DNA of 64,000 nt from Alphaproteobacteria bacterium RIFCSPHIGHO2_01_FULL_41_14 (lineage in GTDB: Bacteria > Pseudomonadota > Alphaproteobacteria > UBA7879 > UBA5542). Positions 1 through 8,313 of the stretch are shown piece after piece. Each line of letters starts with the position of its first letter. Positions within the stretch are counted from its first letter, which is position 1. Position numbers and translations under genes: made by a program. Below the pieces are notes generated by a model. It was not told the DNA's origin, searched no databases, and saw only the letters and a program-made list of their open reading frames with translations. The stretch covers positions 42,249-106,248 of the forward strand of contig MEMF01000001.1 of NCBI GenBank assembly GCA_001767855.1, given 5' to 3'.

Positions 1-229
1 CGGAAAAATCAGACAAAAGTTCGGTTAGCTGTTCTTCATTTATCAGGTGGAGATTAAGCAAGATTTTTTCAAAAGAGCGTCGTTCTTTGCCCTTCTCGCG
101 ACGTACTACAGAGAGCAAATCCGGGGATAAGATTTGACACTGAACTAAAAAAGACTCAAAAGAGGGGGCGTCTAAGTTCTTGACCGCATCATTCATAGCA
201 TGCCGCTCTGTTATCTTGACAGGCATCAT
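1..229 (-). CDS. GspE/PilB-type secretion ATPase, N-terminal fragment (runs off the window)
   Basis: About 76 codons are visible, starting at ATG 229 (or 226) and still open at base 1. The fragment has the helical pattern of the N-terminal domain of type II secretion / type IV pilus assembly ATPases (GspE_N/MshEN): residues 24-75 hold a segment built around ILSPDLLSVVRREKG and a second built around LHLINEEQLTELLSDF, the usual paired 'not-yet-started, then E-E-Q-L' layout of this domain. The ATPase core with its Walker motifs would lie outside the window. It sits 42 bases downstream of a prepilin peptidase on the same strand, which supports a pilus or type II secretion role. No clear Shine-Dalgarno sequence precedes it. 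The family call is inference from a short piece. Confidence 0.5.
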   Translation of the reverse strand, partial: MMPVKITERHAMNDAVKNLDAPSFESFLVQCQILSPDLLSVVRREKGKERRSFEKILLNLHLINEEQLTELLSDFS

Positions 230-271
230 AGGCAGAAAGATAAAGGTGAAAAAGTAGAAAAAAAGAGAAAA

Positions 272-739
272 TTATAAACGGGACAAGGAACTCACTCTAG
301 CGAACCCCACCACCCCTACCAGGGCGAACATCAAGGCGGGGCCGAGCGGAAAGGTTTTTTGGGGGGATGTCTTTTTTTTATAAACAACAGCCCAGAGTCC
401 TCCTAAGACGCCACTTGTAATCAGAAAGAAGGGAAGTGTCTCAAGGGGCACAAAAAAACAGGCAAGACAAAAAAGCTTCAAGTCGCCAGCGCCGACAAAG
501 CTCCTATATTTTGGCAAGAAAAGAAATACCCCCACGAGGCTGAGTCCAAGGAGGCCAGAGAGAAGTAGGGGAAGGAGGGCAGAGAGGGTAGCATCCTTCT
601 GGAAAATGTGCCCATAATGCCAGCAGAGAAGAAATCCTAAAGCGATCAGCGCCAGATTCGGGATTCTGCCGTATCTAATGTCCTGATAGCTAATCCACAG
701 GGCAATCAGGCCAAGCAGCGGGAAAAAAAAGAGGCCCAA
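272..739 (-). CDS. A24 family prepilin peptidase (CpaA/TadV or PilD C-terminal type)
   Basis: A 155-residue integral membrane protein with about six hydrophobic segments. The two catalytic aspartates of the type IV leader peptidase family are visible: Asp20 in YQDIRYGRIPN and Asp86 in the GAGDLKL motif. Family members cut the basic leader from type IV pilin-like precursors at the inner membrane. It lacks the N-terminal methylase/zinc domain of full-length PilD, so it is of the short CpaA type. It lies 5 bases after trcR and before a GspE-like ATPase start on the same strand, so pseudopilus or type IV pilus assembly is the likely job; no pilin gene is in view. Confidence 0.85.
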   Translation of the reverse strand: MGLFFFPLLGLIALWISYQDIRYGRIPNLALIALGFLLCWHYGHIFQKDATLSALLPLLLSGLLGLSLVGVFLFLPKYRSFVGAGDLKLFCLACFFVPLETLPFFLITSGVLGGLWAVVYKKKTSPQKTFPLGPALMFALVGVVGFARVSSLSRL

Positions 740-744
740 GGCTT

Positions 745-1509
745 TTACTTCTTCTTTGGGGTCTTCTTTTTGGTGGCTGGCTTTTTCGCCGCCTTAGCCG
801 CTCCCTTTTTTTTAGCTTTGGGGTTTGCTGCTTTTTTAGCTTTAGGAGCAACGACTTTCTTTGCCGCTTTAGGTTTTGTCGCCTTCACAGGCTTTACCGT
901 CTTCTTTGCCGCTTTAGGCTTTGCTGCCTTCACAAGTTTAGGGACTTTTCTTTTTTTGAGGACCTCTTTTTTAGAGGGCATCACTTTGGGTTCTTTTTCC
1001 TTTTTCTCTGAGATTGCCAAAGATTCCTCTAAGTCTCTCTCTGTACACAACCCAAGTTCAACGGGGTTCCGGGGCTTTAAATTCTTGAAATTCCAATGGG
1101 AACGGTCGCGGATTTTATCAATGGTACTTTTGGTGGTTCCAACCAGTTTAATGATTTGATTGTCACTCAGGTTGCCGTGGTGCCGCAAAAGCCAAGAAAC
1201 CGCATCCGGTTTATCTTGACGTTTATTCAAGGGGGTATAGCGCGGGCCGCTGGTGCGCCGTTGCTTTTCAGAAAGCTCTTGTTTGAGTCTTAGTTTATGC
1301 AAGGGATTTTTTGTCGCTAGTTGAATTTCTTCAAAGGACAATTGCTCTGTGGCAATAGGGTCAACCCCCACCACAAAGGTTTCGCCATCAGCTAAAGCTT
1401 GAATCTCTAAGGGATGTAATCCACAAAACTCAGCGATTTGCTCAAAGGTTAAAGTTGTATTGTCTAAGAGCCAAGAAGCTGTTGCTCGAGGCATAAGTGG
1501 GGCAGTCAT
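745..1509 (-). CDS. trcR: Cell-cycle transcriptional regulator TrcR (DUF1013) with histone-H1-like tail
   Basis: Residues 1-165 match the alphaproteobacterial DUF1013/TrcR family: the start MTAPLMPRATASWLLDNT, the segment LTFEQIAEFCGLHPLEIQAL (a helix-turn-helix-like unit), GPRYTPLNKRQDKPDA, and the second unit LVGTTKSTIDKIRDR followed by HWNFKNLKPRNPVELGLC. These regulators act on cell-cycle gene expression in alphaproteobacteria. Residues 166-254 are an added tail made almost entirely of Lys, Ala, Pro, Val and Thr in repeats such as KPKAAKK, resembling eukaryotic H1 or bacterial H1-like proteins; the usual family member ends near residue 165-180. The tail would bind DNA non-specifically (inference). 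The next gene downstream is the A24 peptidase, 5 bases away. Confidence 0.9.
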   Translation of the reverse strand: MTAPLMPRATASWLLDNTTLTFEQIAEFCGLHPLEIQALADGETFVVGVDPIATEQLSFEEIQLATKNPLHKLRLKQELSEKQRRTSGPRYTPLNKRQDKPDAVSWLLRHHGNLSDNQIIKLVGTTKSTIDKIRDRSHWNFKNLKPRNPVELGLCTERDLEESLAISEKKEKEPKVMPSKKEVLKKRKVPKLVKAAKPKAAKKTVKPVKATKPKAAKKVVAPKAKKAANPKAKKKGAAKAAKKPATKKKTPKKK

Positions 1510-1643
1510 TTCTGCGTCTCCTTCAAAAAATCGTCATTGCATAAAAGCAAGTGTATTCTAGGGCGACTTCCCCATTAGGTAAAGAAATTTCGTAAAAAAG
1601 AGAGAAAAAAAGGCCTTTCTCAAAGGAAAAACTCACTTTTTTC

Positions 1644-1672
1644 TTGATTCAAGGAAAGATTTCCAGTATTTA
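1644..1672 (+). promoter_or_regulatory. Candidate sigma-70 promoter of rpmE
   Basis: TTGATT (1644-1649), a 17-base spacer and TATTTA (1667-1672), placed 31 bases before the rpmE start codon. The -35 box matches the TTGACA consensus at four of six positions. Spacing and position support a housekeeping promoter; nothing indicates a special regulator. Confidence 0.55.
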
Positions 1673-1703
1673 AAGAGGACTGAAAATAAGTAGGATTCAA
1701 TCA

Positions 1704-1934
1704 ATGAAAAAGAACATACACCCAGATTATCACACCATCAAAGTTGTTATGACGGATGGATCTGAATATGAAACACGTTCCACATGGGGCAAAGAGGGTG
1801 ATGTGCTGCGACTTCAAACAGATCCGAAAAACCATCCGGCGTGGACTGGCGTTCAAAGACTTTTGAATGCGGGCGGCCAGGTTGGTAAGTTTAAAAATCG
1901 TTTTGGCGGTCTTAACATTAAGCCAACAAAGTAG
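1704..1934 (+). CDS. rpmE: 50S ribosomal protein bL31
   Basis: A 76-residue protein starting [20 protein letters not shown], with the family blocks [16 protein letters not shown] and HPAWTGVQR. It is a component of the large ribosomal subunit that bridges to the small subunit. It lacks the four zinc-binding cysteines of the C+ form, as is usual for alphaproteobacteria. It is transcribed alone from a promoter in the preceding spacer; a weak AGGA lies about ten bases before the ATG. The gene diverges from trcR. Confidence 0.97.
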   Translation: MKKNIHPDYHTIKVVMTDGSEYETRSTWGKEGDVLRLQTDPKNHPAWTGVQRLLNAGGQVGKFKNRFGGLNIKPTK

Positions 1935-2011
1935 ACTTTTTAAGCCTCAGGACACTCTTTTGAAAAGACTGTTTTGATGGCCTCTGTTGTTTGTCTAAAA
2001 GAACAGGCTCC

Positions 2012-2242
2012 TTACTTTTCTACCCACTTACCCTGGGCATTCTTACGGTAGACTACTTTCACCGCTCCCCAGGCTACCCGATGGCAGATTTCTTCTAACG
2101 AGTCTTCTGGGTCACGCCGAGTATCTTTTTTAAAATATTGGGAATGGGCATTGTTGTAGGCCGCTCGATAAATCTCTTGGGCATGATGCGGCAGCACATG
2201 TTGGACACCCTCTGGTAAATCTTTGATGGTTTTGTAAGGCAT
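2012..2242 (-). CDS. chaB: ChaB family protein
   Basis: A 76-residue soluble protein beginning MPYKTIKDLPEGVQHVLPHHAQEIYRAAYNNA, the typical ChaB opening (P-Y-x-x-x-x-D-L-P-x-x-V-x-x-x-L-P-x-H-A-Q-x-I-Y-x-x-A-F-N-x-A). C-terminal half has HRVAWGAVKVVYRKNAQGKW, also typical. ChaB was named as a regulator of the cation exchanger ChaA in E. coli, but its molecular role is unsettled and no chaA is present here. It follows ogt on the opposite side of a 34-base gap and may have its own promoter. Confidence 0.9.
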   Translation of the reverse strand: MPYKTIKDLPEGVQHVLPHHAQEIYRAAYNNAHSQYFKKDTRRDPEDSLEEICHRVAWGAVKVVYRKNAQGKWVEK

Positions 2243-2276
2243 GGGTTCCTCCCCAACTCAATAAACAGACTTCTTT

Positions 2277-2816
2277 TTAATTACTATAAAATATTGTTTG
2301 AGGGGTGTTAAGCAATTTTTCCTTCAGCGACTTCCCCCAATAATAATCTCCCCTTTCCCCGGATTTTTTAATCACCAGATGACAGGGAATAAAAATGGAA
2401 ATGGGGTTGCGCGAAATGGCTTGGCCCACGGCTTGGAATGCCCGGGGATACCCAGCTTGATAGGCGATTTCTTTATACGTGGTGGGTTGATGGCGGGGGA
2501 GGGCGTAGAGAGCTTGCCAGACTTTGATTTGAAAAGGAGTTCCCCACAGCTCAAAGGCTTCAATGTCCTGTGGATTGACGAGAGCTTCTTGGAAAGACGC
2601 TTGCCGCCACGCGGGGCGATGGCACAAATCGGCCCGAACGGCTTCTTCGGGAAAGTCGGGCCCGACGAGTCCTAAGGCAACCATATTTTTATCTTTTAAA
2701 AGACCAACATAGGGGAACCCTTGGGTGTGTCCGGTGAACAAGGTAAGGGTAAGGCCGCGTCCTTGTTGAGGGGGTGGGGCGGAGACAATCACCTTAAGAG
2801 TGGGTGAGATCGGCAT
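2277..2816 (-). CDS. ogt: Methylated-DNA--protein-cysteine methyltransferase
   Basis: A 179-residue suicide repair enzyme that moves the alkyl group from O6-alkylguanine to its own cysteine. The C-terminal domain (about 91-170) has GTPFQIKVWQALYALP, the helix-turn-helix with RAFQAVGQAISRNP, and the active-site block FIPCHLVI with Cys145. Two positions depart from the common pattern: PCHLV instead of PCHRV, and DYYWG where GYxxG/GYRWG is usual; the acceptor cysteine itself is intact, so activity is likely. The start overlaps the last 23 bases of glmM, indicating translational coupling. Confidence 0.88.
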   Translation of the reverse strand: MPISPTLKVIVSAPPPQQGRGLTLTLFTGHTQGFPYVGLLKDKNMVALGLVGPDFPEEAVRADLCHRPAWRQASFQEALVNPQDIEAFELWGTPFQIKVWQALYALPRHQPTTYKEIAYQAGYPRAFQAVGQAISRNPISIFIPCHLVIKKSGERGDYYWGKSLKEKLLNTPQTIFYSN

Positions 2817-4152
2817 CTTTTAAAAGTTTCTCCACTTTCTTTAAGGTTCCCTCTAACTGGGCTTTGTCGGGTCCTTCCACCATCAACCGTACAACAGGTT
2901 CTGTCCCCGAGGGGCGGACCAAAAGACGATCGCCTTGTTTCTGAGAGGCCCGAGAAATCTTTTCAATTTCCTTTAAAAGATGAGGGTCTTGGAGCAGCTT
3001 TTTATTCTTCAATTTGAGGTTGCTCGTGATCTGAGGTGTCAGGGCAAAAGGATGCAAGATTTGGCTAGCCGGTTTTTTTGATTGAACGAGCAGAGAGAGC
3101 ACCTGCAAGGCAGCCACAAGTCCGTCGCCTGTGGTGCCATAGTCGCTGAAGACAATATGGCCAGAGGGTTCACCCCCTACATTAGCGCCCCGTCTTTTCA
3201 TTTCTTCGGTGACATAGCGATCCCCCACAGCGGTACGCACAAGAGAGATACCTCTATGAGACAAGAACTTTTCTAACCCCATGTTTGACATAATGGTGGA
3301 CACAACAGCGTTACCTTTGAGCTGTCCTTTTTCTTTCCAGAGCGATGCAATGACGCCGATGAGGAGGTCTCCCTCAACAACTGTTCCGTTTTCATCACAG
3401 ACGATGAGTCGATCCGCATCTCCATCTAGACCAATACCGATGTCGGCATTATGTGTTCGGACCGTCTTTGCCATCAGGCCAGGAGAGGTGGCGCCACAGT
3501 CTAAATTGATGTTTTTCCCATTGGGGTCATCTCCGATAGGGATAATGTGGGCCCCTAACTCCCATAAAACCATGGGGGCAATTTTGTACGCGGCGCCATT
3601 GGCGCAATCCACCACAATTTTGAGACCATCTAATCTTAAACCTGCAGGGAAGGTGGATTTTACAAATTCAATATAGCGCCCAGGAGCATCATCCAACCGT
3701 TTGGCACGGCCGAGTTGATCCGGGGAGGCAAGGTATTCACTATCAAAGCTTAGAATTTTCTGTTCAATCTCCAGTTCTTGAGCGTCAGACAGTTTGTTTC
3801 CTTCGGGGGTGAAGAGTTTAATACCATTATCTGTATACGGGTTGTGGGAGGCTGAAATCATAACCCCAAGATCCGCACGCAAAGAGCGGGTAAGCAACGC
3901 AACGGCGGGGGTGGGCAGAGGGCCTACCAAGACCACGTCCATCCCCACGGAAATAAAACCCGCGGTGAGCGCTGGTTCTACCATATATCCCGAGAGACGA
4001 GTGTCTTTACCGATCACCACCAAATGATGTCGGTCTTCTTTCTGAAAACATCGTCCTGCCGCTTGAGCCATGCGGAGCAGCATGTCAGGGGTCATGTTTC
4101 CTTTATTAACGAGGCCTCGAATGCCGTCTGTACCAAAGAATTTTCTTTTCAC
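2794..4152 (-). CDS. glmM: Phosphoglucosamine mutase
   Basis: A 452-residue enzyme that interconverts glucosamine-6-phosphate and glucosamine-1-phosphate on the way to UDP-GlcNAc for peptidoglycan and lipid A. The family motifs are all present: [10 protein letters not shown] at the N-terminus, the phosphoserine loop SASHNP with Ser102, the metal-binding DGDADR at 243-248, GEPSGH at 327-332, and the phosphate-binding RPSGTEP at 413-419. It starts four bases inside the end of ftsH (ATGA overlap), the order seen across alphaproteobacteria. Confidence 0.97.
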   Translation of the reverse strand: MKRKFFGTDGIRGLVNKGNMTPDMLLRMAQAAGRCFQKEDRHHLVVIGKDTRLSGYMVEPALTAGFISVGMDVVLVGPLPTPAVALLTRSLRADLGVMISASHNPYTDNGIKLFTPEGNKLSDAQELEIEQKILSFDSEYLASPDQLGRAKRLDDAPGRYIEFVKSTFPAGLRLDGLKIVVDCANGAAYKIAPMVLWELGAHIIPIGDDPNGKNINLDCGATSPGLMAKTVRTHNADIGIGLDGDADRLIVCDENGTVVEGDLLIGVIASLWKEKGQLKGNAVVSTIMSNMGLEKFLSHRGISLVRTAVGDRYVTEEMKRRGANVGGEPSGHIVFSDYGTTGDGLVAALQVLSLLVQSKKPASQILHPFALTPQITSNLKLKNKKLLQDPHLLKEIEKISRASQKQGDRLLVRPSGTEPVVRLMVEGPDKAQLEGTLKKVEKLLKDADLTHS

Positions 4153-6104
4153 GATTCCTCTTTAGGAGTTTTTTTGGGTTTAGAAAGTTTCATCAATTTC
4201 TTCTTGATCGTTTGTAGTTTGGATTTAGGGGAGACCTCTTCCAAAATAGGGAGAGAGGTTTGATGAATCTTGCGTGGCTTTTGCTGAGCTACCGGTTTTA
4301 TTTTTTTGCCCGCGAGCAAGTTATTGATGTCTTCCCCTGTGAGGGTTTCAAACTCAATCAAAGCTTGGGCCAAATCTTCCAGTTGTGTAGTATGCTTGGT
4401 CAAAATTTTTCGAGCCGTTTGATAGGCTTCATCCACAATGCGTCGAACTTCTTGATCCACGGTTTGCGCGGTGGCTTCCGACATGGTTTGTGTTTGGGTG
4501 ACTGAGTGTCCGAGGAAAAGCTCTTGCTGGGGGGAGCCATAAGTAATAGGCCCCATCTTTTCACTAAGACCCCATTCTGTCACCATGCGACGGGCTATTT
4601 CTGTAGCATATTTAATATCAGAAGAGGCCCCCGTGGTCACTTTGTCTGTACCGAAGATTTGTTCTTCTGCCACACGACCGCCCATGGCGACGGCCAGATC
4701 CGCCTTCAACTTTGCAAAACTTATGGAAAGACGGTCTCCCTCGGGCAGGCGCATGACCATTCCCAAAGAACGACCTCGTGGAATGATGGTGGCTTTATGA
4801 ATCGGGTCAGACTCAGACAAATGAGACCCCACCAAAGCGTGTCCAGCTTCATGATAGGCAGTGAGTTTCTTTTCTTCTTCGCTCATGGCGAGAGATCGAC
4901 GTTCTGCGCCCATCATGACCTTGTCTTTGGCTTCTTCTAATTCTGCCATTCCCACAAATCGGCGCCCTTTGCGTGCGGCGAGCAGGGCGGCTTCATTCAC
5001 AAGATTGGCAAGATCTGCCCCAGAGAATCCTGGAGTTCCTCGAGCAATGACGCGGGCATCAATATCATCCCCTTTTTGAATTTTCTGCAGGTGTACTTTT
5101 AAGATGTCTTCCCGACCATTCACGTCAGGCGCAGGGACGATGACTTGGCGATCAAATCGACCGGGTCGCAGAAGGGCAGGATCTAAAACATCAGGCCTGT
5201 TGGTGGCAGCAATGAGAATGATCCCTTCGTTGGATTCAAATCCATCCATCTCCACCAAAAGCTGGTTGAGCGTTTGTTCGCGTTCGTCATTCCCTCCCCC
5301 AAGGCCAGCACCCCGATGGCGTCCAACCGCATCGATTTCATCGATAAAGATGATGCAGGGAGCATGTTTTTTGGCTTGCTCAAACATATCTCTGACTCGG
5401 CTCGCGCCCACACCTACGAACATCTCCACAAAATCAGATCCTGAGATGGAGAAGAAAGGCACATTGGCTTCACCGGCAATCGCCCGTGCCAATAAGGTTT
5501 TTCCGTTTCCAGGAGATCCGATCAACAGGACCCCTTTGGGAATTTTCCCGCCCAAGCGTTGGAATTTGGGGGGATCTTTTAAGAATTCTACAATTTCTTC
5601 TACTTCTTGTTTGGATTCATTAATGCCGGCCACATCTTTAAAGGTAATTTTTCCAGATTTTGGAATCAGAAGTTTTGCTTTCGATTTGCCGAACCCCATG
5701 GCTTTTCCACTACCGGACTGCATTTGACGGTAAAAATAAATCCACACTCCGATGAACAAAAGGGTGGGGAACCAAGAAACAAAGATACTCCAGAAGGTGG
5801 AACGATCTTCCTCTCGCCCTGCGACCTCTACTTTAACGCCATTTTTTGCAAGGACATTAGCCACTTCTGTTTTTTCAGGTACTTTGGTGGTAAAGGCAGA
5901 TCCATCCATCCGTTTGCCCGAGATAGCATCCCCTCGCATAACCACTTCTTTAATATCATTGGTTTCCACGGCCTGCTGAAAGGACGTGTAATCAATGGCT
6001 TTGCCTTGAATTTTCGAAGTGTCGTCTAAAAATGTTTGGTAGATGAAGAAAAGACCAAAAACCAATAACAATAAAATCAAAAAATTTCTTTGATTTGTAC
6101 TCAT
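4149..6104 (-). CDS. ftsH: ATP-dependent zinc metalloprotease FtsH
   Basis: A 651-residue membrane-anchored AAA+ protease that degrades misfolded membrane proteins and regulatory substrates. Two transmembrane segments (about 7-25 and 107-126) flank a periplasmic domain; the AAA domain has Walker A at 196-203, Walker B IIFIDEID at 251-258, and the arginine finger region PGRFDRQ at 314-320; the protease domain has HEAGH at 418-422. The Walker A reads GSPGNGKT instead of the usual GPPGTGKT, but the Gly-Lys-Thr is kept. The C-terminal tail is Lys-rich. It follows tilS with a 33-base gap. Confidence 0.97.
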   Translation of the reverse strand: MSTNQRNFLILLLLVFGLFFIYQTFLDDTSKIQGKAIDYTSFQQAVETNDIKEVVMRGDAISGKRMDGSAFTTKVPEKTEVANVLAKNGVKVEVAGREEDRSTFWSIFVSWFPTLLFIGVWIYFYRQMQSGSGKAMGFGKSKAKLLIPKSGKITFKDVAGINESKQEVEEIVEFLKDPPKFQRLGGKIPKGVLLIGSPGNGKTLLARAIAGEANVPFFSISGSDFVEMFVGVGASRVRDMFEQAKKHAPCIIFIDEIDAVGRHRGAGLGGGNDEREQTLNQLLVEMDGFESNEGIILIAATNRPDVLDPALLRPGRFDRQVIVPAPDVNGREDILKVHLQKIQKGDDIDARVIARGTPGFSGADLANLVNEAALLAARKGRRFVGMAELEEAKDKVMMGAERRSLAMSEEEKKLTAYHEAGHALVGSHLSESDPIHKATIIPRGRSLGMVMRLPEGDRLSISFAKLKADLAVAMGGRVAEEQIFGTDKVTTGASSDIKYATEIARRMVTEWGLSEKMGPITYGSPQQELFLGHSVTQTQTMSEATAQTVDQEVRRIVDEAYQTARKILTKHTTQLEDLAQALIEFETLTGEDINNLLAGKKIKPVAQQKPRKIHQTSLPILEEVSPKSKLQTIKKKLMKLSKPKKTPKEES

Positions 6105-6137
6105 ATAAAAACTCCTAAAACGAAGGAAATTGTAGAC

Positions 6138-7391
6138 TTAAACAAAGAATTCTGCAAGCAAAGAATGTTGTGGCTGATAGAGAAAAGAAGGGTAAGTCGT
6201 TTCCTCTACAGAAGATTTTAGAAAAGGAACGGCAACGACTTTGTTTTCTTGCCAATAAGCGGGAAAGGTTATCACAACGGGATAGGGAAGAGAAGACGCG
6301 ATCTCTGACCGAATTTGAGACCATCCCTCTCGGCCCAAAGGTTTGAGGTGGGTATGCGGGGGAAGAGGGCCGTTGACCCAAAATCGGTTCCACAATTTTT
6401 CATTGGGCTGCAGGGCGCGGGTGGGAGGGAGTAACCGACGATCGGGCACAATCCATACCGTCTTTTGATGAACGTAGACAACGCATTTCCCCAAAGAGGT
6501 GGGGGAATACTCTTGCTGCTGCCATTTCTGATAGAGGCGTTCAACAGAGGAAGGGCTGGGGAAATACTCTAGATTTCCGATGCATCGAATCAGAAAGCTC
6601 AACGCCCGCTTAAGGATCGCTTTATCTGCCTCGCCTACAGCGCTGAGGGGCAGACGTCCATATCCTTCTTTTCCTACTCGGACATGGAGGGCCAAAAACT
6701 GAGCGGTTTCTTTCTCTTCTGTCCGGCGATTCTCTTGATACGATAAGAGGTCTTGGGGGGGTAAGGGGTGTTGGCGCAAGTGAGCGCGGCGGAAAGCCAA
6801 GTTTTGATTACTAGGATCTTCCAAGTGGGGGTGGGTACCCAAACTGGTTTTGAGGTCTTCTTTTTTGAAAGAAAGAAGAGGGCGGATTAAGCGTCCCGTG
6901 TCAAAATAAGTCACCGCACTCATGCCGGACAACCCATACGCTGTACTGTGAGCTTGGTGGCGCATCACATAAGTTTCTTGTTGATCATCGGCATGATGAG
7001 CGGTTGCTAAATGGAGAATGCCGCTTACACCACACGCGTCTTCCAACAACTTATAACGGGCTTGACGGGCTTTTTCTTGCAGGCGACTGGTGGGCTTGTG
7101 GGTGTGATTCCATGTCAAGATACAGCAAGGAATGCCTTGGTCTTCAAGCCAGGTTTTGACTTGGTGGGCCTCTTCTGTAGAGGTGAGTCTTAGTTTGTGG
7201 TCTACATGAAACGCCTGGAGGCTGCCGCCTTGTTGGCTGATCCATTTTTGGAGAAGGAAAGTGAGCGCCAAACTGTCGCTGCCTCCAGACACCGCGACTC
7301 CTAAGAGAGGGCGATCTTCGAAAGGACCAAAGTGCTCCATCTCCTTAGAAAACCGATCAAAAAGAGTAACAGGAATATTTAGGCGAGACAT
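6138..7391 (-). CDS. tilS: tRNA(Ile)-lysidine synthase
   Basis: Converts the wobble cytidine of the CAU-anticodon tRNA-Ile to lysidine so that it reads AUA. The PP-loop SGGSDS lies at residues 40-45 counted from an upstream TTG at 7406, followed by the long TilS C-terminal region. The ATG at 7391 (protein starting MSRLNIPV) is preferred because the upstream in-frame TTG would overlap cpoB by 28 bases; neither has a convincing Shine-Dalgarno. With the TTG start the protein is 422 residues, with the ATG 417, both normal for the family. The cpoB-tilS-ftsH-glmM order is conserved in alphaproteobacteria. Confidence 0.93.
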   Translation of the reverse strand: MSRLNIPVTLFDRFSKEMEHFGPFEDRPLLGVAVSGGSDSLALTFLLQKWISQQGGSLQAFHVDHKLRLTSTEEAHQVKTWLEDQGIPCCILTWNHTHKPTSRLQEKARQARYKLLEDACGVSGILHLATAHHADDQQETYVMRHQAHSTAYGLSGMSAVTYFDTGRLIRPLLSFKKEDLKTSLGTHPHLEDPSNQNLAFRRAHLRQHPLPPQDLLSYQENRRTEEKETAQFLALHVRVGKEGYGRLPLSAVGEADKAILKRALSFLIRCIGNLEYFPSPSSVERLYQKWQQQEYSPTSLGKCVVYVHQKTVWIVPDRRLLPPTRALQPNEKLWNRFWVNGPLPPHTHLKPLGREGWSQIRSEIASSLPYPVVITFPAYWQENKVVAVPFLKSSVEETTYPSFLYQPQHSLLAEFFV

Positions 7392-8200
7392 GAAAGGGAA
7401 GCGCAAGCCATAGAAAGGCGCTCTTGGAAATCTTCAGATGTCTTTGGATAATCTGTTTTTATTTTCGTCAGCGTTGTGCAGGCTTCTTTATTTTTTCCTA
7501 ACTTTTCAAGGGCAAATGCCATCATGAGCAAAACTTCTGGCGCTTCGGGAGCCTTGGGTGATTTCTTATAGAATTCTCCCGCATAGAGAGCCGCTTCTTG
7601 ATACTCATCTTTCTTGTAAGTTACATAAACAAGTTCTTTATAGATGGAGGCAATATGGGGATCATTTGGAAATTTAGTCACAAATAAATGCAACGCCTTT
7701 TCAAATCGTTTTTCGGGGAGGATGCGCCCTGAGGTTTCAATATGAAGCCTCAGTTCATCGGCGCTCATTTTGTTTAACTTATCCTGGTAGGCTTGATCAT
7801 CACTTTTCTGAACCGTTTCTGTTGTGTCAGAGATCGTTTTTTCCAAAGATGCGATCTTTCCTTCAAAACTGGCTTGCCTTTTTTCAGCCTCACTTTTGCT
7901 CGTTAAAATCTGCTGTTGGAGTTCTTCCATCTTACTAATAACCCCAGATACTTGGGCTTTAAGAGATTGAATTTTTTCAAGAAATAGGGTGTGCGACGGA
8001 TCTTCGGGTGGGTTGGCGCCGGCTTCTTGATAGGCCGGATCTCCGCCGAAACGTTTATAAATAAACTTCTGTAAAGTGGCCAGTTCTTCCGCAAGACGAG
8101 ACAGATTGTGCCCACCGATTTCCACAGGAGCGTCCGCAGGGGCATCCGCTAAAAGAGAGCTTGAGAGGGTGAGCAGTATAAAAAAAACAATTTTGTTCAT
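7379..8200 (-). CDS. cpoB: Cell division coordinator CpoB (YbgF), TPR protein
   Basis: A 273-residue periplasmic protein: signal peptide about 1-19 ending near LLADA, an N-terminal region (about 60-145) of coiled-coil character rich in Lys/Glu/Gln, and a C-terminal set of tetratricopeptide repeats from about 150. CpoB/YbgF works with the Tol-Pal system to coordinate outer-membrane constriction with septal peptidoglycan synthesis. The tol and pal genes that usually precede it are not here: upstream is the divergent valS. A GGAAAT motif precedes the ATG. Confidence 0.88.
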   Translation of the reverse strand: MNKIVFFILLTLSSSLLADAPADAPVEIGGHNLSRLAEELATLQKFIYKRFGGDPAYQEAGANPPEDPSHTLFLEKIQSLKAQVSGVISKMEELQQQILTSKSEAEKRQASFEGKIASLEKTISDTTETVQKSDDQAYQDKLNKMSADELRLHIETSGRILPEKRFEKALHLFVTKFPNDPHIASIYKELVYVTYKKDEYQEAALYAGEFYKKSPKAPEAPEVLLMMAFALEKLGKNKEACTTLTKIKTDYPKTSEDFQERLSMACASLSCLA

Positions 8201-8313
8201 GGAGACAATTTCCTTCTATGATTTGAAAATACCATAGAGTGGGGTCTTTTTCCCATATTTTTCTTTAAAATTCCGGGAGCTTTATGTAAAACTCAAAGTC
8301 TAAAGAAAGTGTA

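Noticed and set aside
770-1159. 129-codon plus-strand frame over the trcR tail
   Set aside because: It is the complement of the Lys/Ala/Pro-rich trcR tail; the Phe/Ala/Leu-rich peptide is an artefact of that low-complexity DNA.
5104-5727. 207-codon plus-strand frame
   Set aside because: Fully antisense to ftsH, Ser/Pro/Arg-rich shadow with no family features.
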